DNA of 64,000 bases from Luteimonas gilva (GTDB taxonomy: Bacteria > Pseudomonadota > Gammaproteobacteria > Xanthomonadales > Xanthomonadaceae), in NCBI RefSeq assembly GCF_005239095.1, contig NZ_SZUA01000001.1, forward strand, positions 62,001 through 126,000, in the 5' to 3' direction. Positions 34,560 through 45,155 of the stretch are shown here, piece after piece. Below the pieces are notes generated by a model. The model ran no database searches, was not told the DNA's origin, and saw only the letters and a program-made list of their open reading frames with translations. A program made the translations under genes and the position numbers. How positions within the stretch are numbered: the stretch's first letter is position 1; each line of letters starts with the position of its first letter.

Positions 34560-34591
34560 GGGATCTACCTCGGTATTCTTCGAAAGTGGTC

Positions 34592-34668
34592 GTCATCCCG
34601 GCGAACGCCGGGAACCAGGCGGGATGCCCGCAAATTCGCTGGATTCCCGCCTTGGCGGGAATGACGGC
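34592..34668. repeat. GTCATCCCGGCGAACGCCGG / GGATTCCCGCC-GGCGGGAATGACGGC repeat
   Basis: Two small palindromes that together form a larger imperfect inverted repeat within the rpsB-tsf gap. A related element lies at 45242-45270. Confidence 0.75.
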
Positions 34669-34711
34669 TAAGAGCAGCCGCGCATGTTCGCGCGGCTGCG
34701 TTGCGCAGCGG

Positions 34712-35584
34712 TTACTCGGCGGCTTCGGCCGCTTCGCCTTCGCCGGCCTCGGCGTCGGCCTTCGGAGCGGCGGCGTCCTTCTTGGCCGGCGCAGCCTTCT
34801 TGGCCGGAGCGCCGCGACCGCGCGGACCGCGCTTGTCGGCGACCGGGTTGCCTTCGGCGTCCAGCTCGACGAACTCGTCCTCGCGCACGCCGGCGGCCGG
34901 CGCGGCGGCCTTGCCTTCCAGCACGGCGTCGGCGGCGGCGCGGGCGTACAGCTGCACGGCGCGGATGGCGTCGTCGTTGCCCGGAATGGCGTAGTCGACC
35001 AGGGCCGGATCGTAGTTGGTGTCGACCACCGCGATCACCGGGATGCCGAGCTTCTTGGCTTCCTTGATGGCGATGTCTTCATGGCCGATGTCGATCACGA
35101 ACAGCGCGTCGGGCAGGCGGTTCATTTCCTTGATGCCGCCCAGCGAGGCTTCCAGCTTGTCGCGCTCGCGGCGCAGGGCCAGCACTTCGTGCTTGACCAG
35201 CTTCTGGAAGGTGCCGTCGGTTTCGCCGGCTTCCAGTTCCTTCAGGCGCGCGACCGAGGCCTTCACGGTGCGGAAGTTGGTCAGGGTGCCGCCCAGCCAG
35301 CGCTGGGTCATGTAGGGCATGCCGCAACGGGCGGCTTCTTCCTTGATCGCTTCGCGGGCGCTGCGCTTGGTGCCGACGAACAGCACGGTGCCGCGCTTCT
35401 GGGCGATCGCGGAGATGAAGTTCATCGCGTCGGTGAACAGCGGCAGCGTCTTTTCGAGATTGATGATGTGGATCTTGCCGCGGGCGCCGAAGATGTACGG
35501 GCCCATCTTGGGATTCCAGTAGCGCGTCTGGTGGCCGAAATGCACGCCGGCTTCCAGCATCTGGCGCATGGTGATCTGGGACAT
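34712..35584 (-). CDS. rpsB: 30S ribosomal protein S2
   Basis: 290 residues from the ATG at 35584 ([19 protein letters not shown]). The core matches S2, including [11 protein letters not shown] and NLEKTLPLF. About 50 residues beyond the E. coli length form a low-complexity tail rich in Ala, Lys and Glu (about residues 243-290), beginning in the [18 protein letters not shown] region. Upstream lies a leader of nearly 300 bases with a promoter candidate. Confidence 0.97.
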   Translation of the reverse strand: MSQITMRQMLEAGVHFGHQTRYWNPKMGPYIFGARGKIHIINLEKTLPLFTDAMNFISAIAQKRGTVLFVGTKRSAREAIKEEAARCGMPYMTQRWLGGTLTNFRTVKASVARLKELEAGETDGTFQKLVKHEVLALRRERDKLEASLGGIKEMNRLPDALFVIDIGHEDIAIKEAKKLGIPVIAVVDTNYDPALVDYAIPGNDDAIRAVQLYARAAADAVLEGKAAAPAAGVREDEFVELDAEGNPVADKRGPRGRGAPAKKAAPAKKDAAAPKADAEAGEGEAAEAAE

Positions 35585-35800
35585 GGCTAAAACTCCGAAT
35601 GGGGAACCGGCCGCCGGATAGGTGATGGCGGTTCGCCCGCGAGCGGGCGATAGGTTCCGGGGTTGGGCCTCCCCGCCGCCTCCGTGACCGAACCCCTTCG
35701 ACAGCGGGCACCCCGGCACGGGGTCATTGCAGCAGGTGTGTATTCGACGGTGACGCCCGTCGTGGGCGGCTTCCGGGCCGGGGGCCAAAAAAGCCGCGGA

Positions 35801-35830
35801 AGTATAGCCCGCGGCCCGGTTTTCAGGCAA
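35801..35830 (-). promoter_or_regulatory. Candidate sigma70 promoter for rpsB-tsf
   Basis: On the minus strand, TTGCCT (35825-35830) and TATACT (35801-35806) are separated by 18 bases. The -10 hexamer lies in a GC-palindrome (GCCGCGG...CCGCGGC). Transcription from it would give a leader of about 210 bases before rpsB. Confidence 0.55.
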
Positions 35831-35878
35831 ATCGGCGAGGTCCGGGGCCTTCCGGGTCCGCTTCCCCGTTTGAAAGAG

Positions 35879-36901
35879 CTAATAGGTGATGGTTACGGTG
35901 ATCGTGTCGCTGTAATTGCCGGCCGCCGCAGCCTGCGTCGCCGGCACCCGGCCGAAAACCGTCAGGGTCTGCTCCGTGCCGGTTCCTGTCCCCGGGACCG
36001 TATCGGTGCCGATCACGGTGCCCCAGCGATTCGTCCGGCCCGTTTCGCGGTATAGCTCGTAGTTCACGTAGTTGCCGGTGGCGCCCAGCCGCATTCGACG
36101 GATGCTGCCGCTGGCGTTCAGGCCGTTGTTCAGGCCCACGTTCCAGGCGGTGCGGCCGGTGCAGATCATGGCGATGGTCGAGATCTGGTCCTTGTTCGCG
36201 CTGATCAGGCCCGGCACGTTGCCGAAATTCAGTTCGGTGGTGACGTAGGCGCGGCAGTTCACCGGCACGCTGGCCGTGACCGTGAATGGAAAGGTTGAGC
36301 CAGTGCCGGCGGTTCCGCCCGATACGCAGGAAGCGGGGTAGTTGGCGGTGCCCAGCAAGGTTTCGTTGTAGTGGAATTCGATCGACGTGTGGATGGTAGT
36401 GAAGGGGTTGGTGTAGTTGCCCGCGATCAGCGTCTGGGTTGGCACGCGTCCGTAGAGCGTGACCGGCAGCGTCTGGCTTCCGCCCAGCAGCGGCACCGAA
36501 TAGTCGAAATCCAGTCCGTTCGGCGTCGGCACCGTAGGATTGCCGCGCGATCCCCAGATCAGGGTGCGGCTGGCATCGGTGTACAACTGGAATTGCAATC
36601 CGTCGTTGGTGGCGTTGAGCATCCTGCGCGGATTGAAATTGCCGCCGCCGTTCACGCCGTCGCCGATGTTCAGGCACATCCTGACTTTCGCATTGGCCAG
36701 CAGCGACAGTCCGAAGGTGTTGCAAGTCACGTTGAACGTGACCATGGCGTCGGTTTGGCCGGTGAGGGATACCGATCCGAAGCTGAGCGTGCCCGGACTG
36801 GTGGCGCTGCAGGTGGTCGCCGCGCTCGCCGACGGGTTGAAGCCGAGAAGTCCCAGGAACATGGCCGACACCAGCGCGAACCTGACGATAAGGGGGCTCA
36901 T
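35879..36901 (-). CDS. Two-domain spore coat U protein, probable fimbrial tip adhesin
   Basis: 340 residues starting at the ATG at 36901, which overlaps the usher stop (ATGA). A signal peptide (about 1-27, ending SASA) is followed by two SCPU domains (about 30-180 and 190-340). Each has the family's Cys positions and a C-terminal strand pattern (TLYGRVP / TVFGRVP followed by AGNY). In archaic chaperone-usher systems such as Csu, the last, two-domain subunit is the tip adhesin (CsuE-like). By analogy this is the tip of the fimbria; the receptor is unknown. Confidence 0.85.
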   Translation of the reverse strand: MSPLIVRFALVSAMFLGLLGFNPSASAATTCSATSPGTLSFGSVSLTGQTDAMVTFNVTCNTFGLSLLANAKVRMCLNIGDGVNGGGNFNPRRMLNATNDGLQFQLYTDASRTLIWGSRGNPTVPTPNGLDFDYSVPLLGGSQTLPVTLYGRVPTQTLIAGNYTNPFTTIHTSIEFHYNETLLGTANYPASCVSGGTAGTGSTFPFTVTASVPVNCRAYVTTELNFGNVPGLISANKDQISTIAMICTGRTAWNVGLNNGLNASGSIRRMRLGATGNYVNYELYRETGRTNRWGTVIGTDTVPGTGTGTEQTLTVFGRVPATQAAAAGNYSDTITVTITY

Positions 36902-39276
36902 GGCGCAGTCTCCCGCTTGCAGATCAAAGGGCCGATGCGCGGAATGGCATCGCTCGCGGCCGGATAGTCGAAGCTGGCGGTGCAGGGGCCGGCGGGCGAA
37001 CGGGCGTGCAAGCGGTTGTGCGCCTGCAACGCGTCGAAATACGTTTCGCCGTCGTAGCCGACGATCGCCTCGGTATCCGAGGCGCCTTCGATACGGGCCG
37101 TGCTGCCCAGCGGCAACGGTTGGCCGGCCGCGTCGTGCAATACGACCACCGCCGCCCGCGCCGGAGTTATAGCGAAGCGCACGCGCGCGCCGGAGCGGTC
37201 GCGCGGCGTCGCCAGCAGGTCCACATCGGCGATGCGCATGTTGGCCGGCAAATCCATCGGGTCGATCGACAACTTGTTGTGTTGCCACGCGTTGAGCGGC
37301 GTGACCAGCAGCATCCCGTCCTCGTCTGTGCGGCCGATCAGGCGGTTCTCCAGCTTCACCGGCACGCCGCCGACGCCGTCGGTGGACACCACCGCGAACG
37401 CGTCGCCGATGTTGCGCGATGCGAACAGGTGGCCGCCCATCAGCACTAGCCCGCCGCTCGCGCTGGCGTAGCCGTAGCTGGCGCCGCCGAAACCGGCGAA
37501 ACCCAGGCCGTAACGGCCGGTTCCATTGATCCAGCCCGCTTCGGCCAGCCCGCCGCCGCCATCGTCTCCGCCGCGCGCCTGCACGCGCCAGCCGTAGCCG
37601 CCGTCGCCCGGCACGGGCCGCGACGCGTCGAGCACGGCATCGTCGCGGTCGCCGTTGCGTTGCAGCGACAGGTTCGCCTGGTAGTCGCTGCCCAGCGCCA
37701 CCGAGACCCCCAGATAAACGCTGCGATCGTCGTCGTCGTCCAGGTTCTGGTTGAGCGAAAGATGGGCCGACCAGCCGCGCGAAAAGGTTTGCGACCAATA
37801 GGCGCCGGCGTAGCGCGAGGTTCCGCCCTCCGGATAGGCCAGTCGCACGTAGCTCGCGCTGAAATTGCCGAACGAAGGCGTGGCGAAGCCCGCCAGCACC
37901 CGTTCGCTGACCCGCGGCGGCAGCGGACCGTACAGCGATGCGATATCGCGGTACTCGCCGTGCGTGCGTTGGCTGTCGGCGGAAAAATTGAAGCGGCCGT
38001 TGTTCCAGGAATAGGCGAGCGACGTCTGCGCGCCGTTTCGGCCGTCCAATTCGCTGTGCGCGTACGAGCCGCTCAGCACGCCTGCTCTTCGCAACAGCCA
38101 CAGGCCGCCCGCGCCGGCATTGGTCAGGCCGCCACCGGTCTCGGCGTGCGCTTCGGCGGTGAAACGGTCGCTCACGCCGTAACGCCAATTGCCGCTGGCG
38201 ACCGGGTCGTTGGCGTATGAAAAGGAACGCAGGCCGTAGTTCTCTCGCACCACGCCCGCGGTCGCCGACCAGTCCGACAACCCCTTAGCAAGTAATTGCT
38301 GAGTCGCATAGAACGGAAAATCCAGCGTCCGCGTGCGGCCGAACGCGTCGGTGACGACGATCCGCGCATCGCCCGCGCCTGTCACCCCGGGCACGGTGGC
38401 GAGTTGGAACGGTCCAGTGGGCACCTGGCCGCTGTATTGCCGCATCCCATTGACGTAAAGCTCCACCGACGAAGGTACCGCGACTTCGCCGAGAAAAGAC
38501 GGCAAAGGCGCGGTGATGCGGTAGGGCTGCAGGGCGAAGTTGCGGCCGATCTGCACGCCGCCCAGCCGCACCGTGCGGGTCCAGTTGAGGAAGCCGCTGA
38601 AGGTGTCGCCGACCACGACGGTGACCGCGGATTCGGGAAAGGACAGTTGCCAACTGCTGTCCAAGCGTACCGTTTCGCCGCGCCAATCGCCGCCGCGTCC
38701 GCGGTAGGCGCGGGTCACGGCGGTGTTGCTGAACACGCCGTCGCCGATGCCGAACAAGCGCAATTCGGCCGTCGCGGTCAGATTGTTGGCGCCGTCCTGG
38801 CGGCTGCCGTAAAGATCGTAATTGAGCAGCGCGCCCGGCGCCGGTCCCGCGGCCTGCGGTTCGTCGGCGCGCGGCGCGTTGAGCATCGTCGTGGGCAGCG
38901 ACAGCTGCGACAACGGCGCGTCGATCGAAAGGATCTGCTTGCCAGCGTCGTAACGAACGGCGACGCCGCCGAATTCGTCGAGTGCGCGCATCGCGCCCGG
39001 GTCCGCGCCTTCGACTCTGAAGCCCAACTGGCGCAGGGTGTCCGCGCTGGCGAAAAAGCGCTCGCCGCGACGCACGAAACGGGACAGCTGGCCGTTGCGG
39101 GCCTGGTTGAGGATCACTTCCAGATAAAGCTCTTCGCCGTCGATGTCCGAGACAGCCGTCGACCCGACCGGTGTTTCCGCAAAGGCCGGGAAATCCGCGC
39201 CAACCGCCAGCGATGCCGTCAGCAGCGCATCACGGAGCGGCCGGATCCAGCGGCAGCGTCTGCACGACGGGTTCAC
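36898..39276 (-). CDS. Fimbrial outer membrane usher (archaic type)
   Basis: 792 residues when started at the GTG at 39276, which has GAGGA six bases upstream. This start lies inside the chaperone gene, giving a 47-base overlap. A signal peptide (basic start, hydrophobic ALLTASLAVGADFPAFA) fits only this start. Usher domains in order: N-terminal chaperone-binding domain (ELYLEVILNQ), beta-barrel with plug (SVELYVNGMRQYSGQVPTG), and C-terminal domains ending CTASFDYP. It secretes and assembles the SCPU pilins across the outer membrane. Confidence 0.93.
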   Translation of the reverse strand: MNPSCRRCRWIRPLRDALLTASLAVGADFPAFAETPVGSTAVSDIDGEELYLEVILNQARNGQLSRFVRRGERFFASADTLRQLGFRVEGADPGAMRALDEFGGVAVRYDAGKQILSIDAPLSQLSLPTTMLNAPRADEPQAAGPAPGALLNYDLYGSRQDGANNLTATAELRLFGIGDGVFSNTAVTRAYRGRGGDWRGETVRLDSSWQLSFPESAVTVVVGDTFSGFLNWTRTVRLGGVQIGRNFALQPYRITAPLPSFLGEVAVPSSVELYVNGMRQYSGQVPTGPFQLATVPGVTGAGDARIVVTDAFGRTRTLDFPFYATQQLLAKGLSDWSATAGVVRENYGLRSFSYANDPVASGNWRYGVSDRFTAEAHAETGGGLTNAGAGGLWLLRRAGVLSGSYAHSELDGRNGAQTSLAYSWNNGRFNFSADSQRTHGEYRDIASLYGPLPPRVSERVLAGFATPSFGNFSASYVRLAYPEGGTSRYAGAYWSQTFSRGWSAHLSLNQNLDDDDDRSVYLGVSVALGSDYQANLSLQRNGDRDDAVLDASRPVPGDGGYGWRVQARGGDDGGGGLAEAGWINGTGRYGLGFAGFGGASYGYASASGGLVLMGGHLFASRNIGDAFAVVSTDGVGGVPVKLENRLIGRTDEDGMLLVTPLNAWQHNKLSIDPMDLPANMRIADVDLLATPRDRSGARVRFAITPARAAVVVLHDAAGQPLPLGSTARIEGASDTEAIVGYDGETYFDALQAHNRLHARSPAGPCTASFDYPAASDAIPRIGPLICKRETAP

Positions 39277-39970
39277 CGTTGATCCTCGCCTTGAATGTGC
39301 CGGAAGACGACACGGTAAGCGTGGCGGGCAGCGGCCAGCGCCTGGTATTTCCGGGCAGCACGTAGCCGGACAAGCCCGCCGCGATGGTGTGTGAACTGCC
39401 GTCCGCAGCGACATAGGCCAATTCCGCGACCTGGGCATGCGCCTTGCCGCTGTTGCCGATCGCGATATAGGCGCGATCGTCTTCGCGCACCACGCGCGCC
39501 CGCAGCTCGGGCGCGATCGACGCATCGCCCTGCGGCATCAGGAACACGGGCACCGAATACTGCAGCACGAACTGCAAGCCGGGCTTGGCCTCGCTTTTTT
39601 CCACCGGCAGTTCGTCGACGATCAAGCGATAGCCGGTCTGCACGTCCGTCGGCGGCGCGCCGAGACGGATGACGCGGACCAGTTGCTGGGCGCCCGGCGC
39701 GAGTTGCAGCATCGGCGGGCTGATCGCGATGTCGCGGGTGGGCTCGAGCTTTTCTTCGTCGCCTTGCTGTGTCCAGCGGAACACGCGCACCTGGGCATGC
39801 AGGGGCGCGGTGCCGGTGTTGGTCAGGGTGAGCCCGTCGGCGTTCTGCCGTGCCTGCAACGTCACCGACGTGGGCGATACCTGCAGGCTGGCGGCATGGA
39901 CGGAGGCGCACAAGCCCAGCGACAGCAGACACGCCGCCGCGTGGAGCCCCATACGCCATCCTTGCTTCAT
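39230..39970 (-). CDS. Periplasmic fimbrial chaperone
   Basis: 246 residues with a signal peptide (about 1-27, ending SVHA). PapD-like two-domain immunoglobulin fold: the G1-strand region FRWTQQGDEEKLEPTRDIAISPP is followed by LAPGAQQLVRVIR and YRLIVDELP, and a second domain ends near TFKARINGE. It holds SCPU subunits by donor-strand complementation and hands them to the usher. It is encoded 51 bases after the major pilin gene. Confidence 0.93.
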   Translation of the reverse strand: MKQGWRMGLHAAACLLSLGLCASVHAASLQVSPTSVTLQARQNADGLTLTNTGTAPLHAQVRVFRWTQQGDEEKLEPTRDIAISPPMLQLAPGAQQLVRVIRLGAPPTDVQTGYRLIVDELPVEKSEAKPGLQFVLQYSVPVFLMPQGDASIAPELRARVVREDDRAYIAIGNSGKAHAQVAELAYVAADGSSHTIAAGLSGYVLPGNTRRWPLPATLTVSSSGTFKARINGEPVVQTLPLDPAAP

Positions 39971-40021
39971 CCGGCCATCCCGTTGCCGTTTCAGTACATG
40001 ATCGTAGCGGTCACTGCATCA

Positions 40022-40516
40022 TCAGTAGATGATCGTAGCCGTTACCACGTCGTTGTAACTACCAGCCGGAAAGTTGGCGCTCGGCACCCGGCCGTAGACG
40101 GGCACATTCTGCACCAGGCCGGTGCCGGTGGCGCTGTAGGTGTCGGTGCCCACAGTGGCGCCCCAGACGTCGCCGGCGCCGCGCGCCGCGTTCCGGTACA
40201 GCTGGTAGGGGACCAGGTTGGCGCCGTTGGCCATCTTGCGGTCGGCGAGCGTGGCGCCGTTCTGGCCGTTGTTCAGAGCGATGTTGTAAGGCGTGAGCGG
40301 CGTGCAGCGCACGTTCAACGCGCCTGCGTTGTCGGTATTGACGGCGGTCGAGGCGACGCTGCCGAAGTTGACGTCGCTAGCCGCGCTGGCGTCGACGTCG
40401 CAGGCCTTGAGGATGGTGATCTTGACGTTGAAGGTGGTGGTATCCGCCGCGAAGGCGGGTGCGGCACCGGCCGAGAGCAGAACGGTGGCGAGCAAGGTGG
40501 CTTTGAAGAGGTTCAT
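40022..40516 (-). CDS. Spore coat U domain protein, probable major pilin
   Basis: 164 residues from the ATG at 40516, with signal peptide about 1-23 (ending AFAA). A single SCPU domain has two Cys (in KACDVDA and VRCTPL) and ends with VYGRVPSANFPAGSY and TATIIY. As the first gene of a chaperone-usher operon and the only single-domain subunit, it is the likely shaft pilin (CsuA/B-like). The second tip subunit also ends in a similar strand. Confidence 0.87.
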   Translation of the reverse strand: MNLFKATLLATVLLSAGAAPAFAADTTTFNVKITILKACDVDASAASDVNFGSVASTAVNTDNAGALNVRCTPLTPYNIALNNGQNGATLADRKMANGANLVPYQLYRNAARGAGDVWGATVGTDTYSATGTGLVQNVPVYGRVPSANFPAGSYNDVVTATIIY

Positions 40517-40564
40517 GAGTGGCTCCGCGCGTCGGCGCATGTCGGCCGGCGGGGAATACCGGTC

Positions 40565-40613
40565 GCCCTAAGTCAGAGCAGAAGCCGTGCCAACCTCACA
40601 TTCGCAGTGTGAG
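40565..40613 (-). promoter_or_regulatory. Candidate promoter with adjacent palindromic operator for the fimbrial operon
   Basis: On the minus strand TTGGCA (40588-40593) and TAGGGC (40565-40570) are 17 bases apart. Directly upstream, CTCACA-N7-TGTGAG (40595-40613) is a perfect inverted repeat. GCCAACC occurs on both sides of it on the + strand (40589-40595 and 40613-40619). The -10 match is poor, so the promoter itself is uncertain. Confidence 0.4.
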
Positions 40614-40860
40614 CCAACCCTCAAACCCCGCTTTCGGGGGTTAGGGAATCGTTAAACGGCAGCCTGAACGCTTTATTTAGCGGCCTTTCGACGGCTTTAG
40701 CCGCAACGCCGACAAAACGTGACGCGGCACGTCATTCGCCTTCTTCATGAGTATGAATAAGTTGCGGCGGCAGGCTCGGGCCGGCCCGTGGCCGGTATCC
40801 GACGGGTGCGCCGCGCGGCGCCGCAACCAGGGCCGCCGGGGAATCGGCGATAATGGGCCG

Positions 40861-41637
40861 ATGGGCATCACCATCAAAACCCCCGAAGACATCGAAAAGA
40901 TGCGCGTCGCCGGCCGCCTGGCCGCAGAGGTGCTGGAAATCCTCGTGCCGCACGTCAAGCCGGGCGTCACCACCGAGGACCTGGACCGCATCGCCCACGA
41001 CCACATCGTCAATGTGCAGAAGGCCGTGCCGGCCAACGTCGGCTACCGCGGCTTCCCCAAAACCGTGTGCGCTTCGGTCAACAACGTGATCTGCCACGGC
41101 ATCCCCAGCGACGCCAAAGTCCTGAAGGACGGCGACATCGTCAACATCGACGTGACCGTGATCAAGGACGGCTGGCACGGCGACACCAGTCGCATGTACT
41201 ACGTCGGCGCGCCGTCGGTGATGGCCAAGCGCCTGGTCGAAACCACCTACGAGGCGATGTGGCGCGGCATCCGCAAAGTGAAGCCGGGCGCGACCTTGGG
41301 CGACATCGGCGCGGCGATCCAGGAATTGGCCGAAGGCGAGCGCTTCAGCGTGGTGCGCGAGTACTGCGGCCACGGCATCGGCCGCATCTACCACGAAGAA
41401 CCGCAGGTGCTGCATTACGGCCGCGCCGGCGAAGGCTTGATCCTGCAGAAGGGCATGACTTTCACCATCGAGCCGATGATCAACGAAGGCACGCGCCACA
41501 CCAAGGTGCTGCCGGACGGTTGGACGGTGGTGACCAAGGACCGCAAGCTGTCCGCGCAATGGGAGCACACGATCGCCGTGACCGACGACGGCTTCGAAGT
41601 GCTGACCCAACTGCCGGGCGCAGAACCGCGGCCGTGA
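40861..41637 (+). CDS. map: Methionine aminopeptidase, type I
   Basis: 258 residues from the ATG at 40861. Removes N-terminal Met from nascent proteins. Metal-ligand regions are NIDVTVIKDGWHGDTS (two Asp), GHGIG (His), FTIEPM (Glu) and WEHTIAV (Glu). In many proteobacteria map is the divergent neighbour of rpsB; here the fimbrial operon lies between. The stop overlaps the glnD start (GTGA). Confidence 0.97.
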   Translation: MGITIKTPEDIEKMRVAGRLAAEVLEILVPHVKPGVTTEDLDRIAHDHIVNVQKAVPANVGYRGFPKTVCASVNNVICHGIPSDAKVLKDGDIVNIDVTVIKDGWHGDTSRMYYVGAPSVMAKRLVETTYEAMWRGIRKVKPGATLGDIGAAIQELAEGERFSVVREYCGHGIGRIYHEEPQVLHYGRAGEGLILQKGMTFTIEPMINEGTRHTKVLPDGWTVVTKDRKLSAQWEHTIAVTDDGFEVLTQLPGAEPRP

Positions 41638-44263
41638 GCGAACCGGCCGCCGCCGACCACGTCGCGGTGCCGCTGGAGAACGCGGCGGACGACGCGGCCT
41701 GGTCGGCCGCCGCCCGCGCCGCGCTCGCTCAGTCGGACGCCAAGCTCAACAAGCGCTTCGACCAGGGCGACGACGTCGGCCGCTTGCTCGCGCTGCGCGC
41801 GCGCGCGGTCGACCACGTGCTGAAGGCCGCTTGGGCCCGTTGCATTCCGGCCGGCGCGCCGTTGGCGCTGTTCGCGGTCGGCGGCTACGGCCGCGGCGAA
41901 TTGTTTCCGCACTCGGACATCGATCTGCTCGTGTTGGCCGAATCCGACGCGCAGGAAGCCTGCCACGCGCCGTTGGCGCGATTGTTCGCGATGCTGTGGG
42001 ACGCCGGACTGCGCGCCAGCCATGCGGTGCGTTCGAAGGCGCAATGCACCGAGGCCGCCGCCGACATCACCGCGCTCACCGCGATGTCGGAGGCGCGTCC
42101 GCTGGCCGCCGACGAAGCCGCGCAAGCCGCCTTGGCCGACGCGATCGCCGAAACCAGGATCTGGCCGGCGCGCGAATATTTCCTCGCCAAGAGCGAAGAG
42201 CAGCGCAGCCGGCATGCGCGCTTCGGCGACACCTCCGACAATCTCGAACCGAATCTGAAAGACGGGCCGGGCGGTTTGCGCGACCTGCACACGCTCGGCT
42301 GGATGGCGCTGCGCAGTTTCGGATTGCGCGAATTGCAGCCGCTAATCGGCCTGGGCCATCTCGGCGTCGACGAAGCCGCCGCGCTGGAGCGCGAACGGCG
42401 CATGTTGGCCAAGCTGCGCTACGGCTTGCACCTGGTCGCCGGCCGCGCCGAAGAACGTTTGCGCTTCGACCACCAGAAATCGCTGGCCGCGCGTTTGGGG
42501 TTCGCCGACGATGCGCAGAATCTCGGCGTCGAACAGATGATGCAGGGCTTCTACCGCAGCGCGGCGGTCGTGCGCCGGATCAACGACCGCCTGCTGCAGC
42601 GCTTCGAAGAGCAATTCGACGGCGTCGCCGATCCGGAACCGCTGGACGAACGCTTCGAGCTGCGCCGCGGATACTTGGCCGCGCGCGATCCGTCCTGGCC
42701 GCGCGGCGACATCGCCGAAGTGTTCGCGCTGTACGCCGTGTGGGCCGCGCACCCGCAAGCGCGCGGCCTGCACTCGCACACCGCGCGTGCGCTGGCCGAA
42801 GCGCTGCCTTCGCTGCCCGCCTACGAAGCGGCGACGCCGATCCTGCGCGAAACCTTCATGTCGCTGCTGCGCGGCCCGCAGCCGGTGAAGACGCTAGAAC
42901 GCATGGCCCGGCTGGGCGTGCTCGGCCGCTGGCTACCGGCGTTCGCGCTGGTGTCGGGGCGCATGCAGTTCGACTTGTTCCACGTCTACACCGTCGATCA
43001 GCACACGCTGGCGGTGCTGCGCAACCTGGCTTCTTTCGCCTCCGGCCAGCCCGACGAGCGCTTCGCGATGGCGCACGAAGTCTGGCCGCGGCTGCGCAAA
43101 CCGGAATTGCTGCTGCTGGCCGGCTTGTTCCACGACATCGCCAAAGGCCGCGGCGGCGACCATTCCGAACTGGGCGCGATCGACGCCCGCGAATTCTGCG
43201 CCGCGCACGCGCTGAGCGAAGCCGATACCGAATTGGTCGCCTGGCTGGTCGAAAAGCATCTGTTGATGTCGGTCACCGCGCAGAAGCAGGACATCTCCGA
43301 TCCGGAAGTGATCCATCGCTTCGCATCCGCGGTCGCCGATCGCGTGCGGCTCGATTATTTGTATTTGCTGACCTGCGCCGACATCGCCGGCACGTCGCCG
43401 AAGCTGTGGAACGCCTGGAAGGACCGGCTGCTCGCAGACCTGTACACCGCAACGCGGCTGGCGTTGCGGCGCGGATTGGAGCATCCGGTCGGCGCCGCTG
43501 AGCGGATCGCAGAGAACCGCGGCGCGGCCGCCGCCTTGCTGGCGGCGCAAGGCATCGCCGCGGCGGAAAGCGACGCCTTGTTCGCGCGCATGCCGGCCGA
43601 AAGCTTCCTGCGCGAACGTCCCGAGCAATTGGCTTGGCAGGCGGCGTCGCTGCAGGGCGCCGAAACCGGCGCGACGGTCGTGCGCGTGCGCGAGCTCGCC
43701 GGCCACGCGGGCGCCTTCGAAGTGTTCGTGCATTCGCCGGACCGCGACGGCTTGTTCGCATCGATCGTCATCACGCTGGACCGCTTGCTGGGCCTGGCGA
43801 TCCAGCAGGCGCGCGCGCTGAACGGACCCGACGGCACCATCTTCGACAGCTTCGAAGTGGTCAACGCCGACCCGCGTTACGCGCCGGGCGCGGCGCAGAT
43901 CGAACGCAGCTTGGCCGCGGCCCTGTCCGGCCCGCTGGAGAACATCCGGCCTTCACGCCGTACCCAGCCGCGCCATTTGCGCCACTTCCGGATCGCGCCG
44001 CAAATCGCGTTCGACGTCAGCTCCGACGGCCGCCGCAGCGTCCTGAGCGTGGTTTGCACCGACCGCCCGGGCCTGCTCGCCGACCTCGCGCACGTGTTGC
44101 GCACGCAGCGCCTGCGCATCCACGACGCGCGCATCGCCACCTTCGGCGAGCGCGCCGAAGACGTCTTCCTGATCAGCGGCGCGGACGACCGCGCGCTGGA
44201 CGATCCACAGCAACAGGTCCTGCGCGAAGCGCTGCAGGCCCGCATCGACGGAGAAAACGAAGG

Positions 44264-44267
<4 letters not shown>
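41634..44267 (+). CDS. glnD: Bifunctional uridylyltransferase/uridylyl-removing enzyme GlnD
   Basis: 877 residues from a GTG at 41634 that overlaps the map stop by four bases. It senses glutamine and uridylylates or deuridylylates PII proteins. Domains in order: nucleotidyltransferase ([17 protein letters not shown], about residues 81-100), GlnD helical region, HD domain ([20 protein letters not shown]) and two C-terminal ACT domains (about 700-780 and 805-870). It overlaps dapD by ATGA. Confidence 0.96.
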
Positions 44268-45145
<878 letters not shown>

Positions 45146-45155
45146 TCCGGCTTGA

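Noticed and set aside
40595-40613. CRP/Clp binding site upstream of the fimbrial operon
   Set aside because: The consensus is TGTGA-N6-TCACA; here the half sites are in reverse order with a seven-base spacer.
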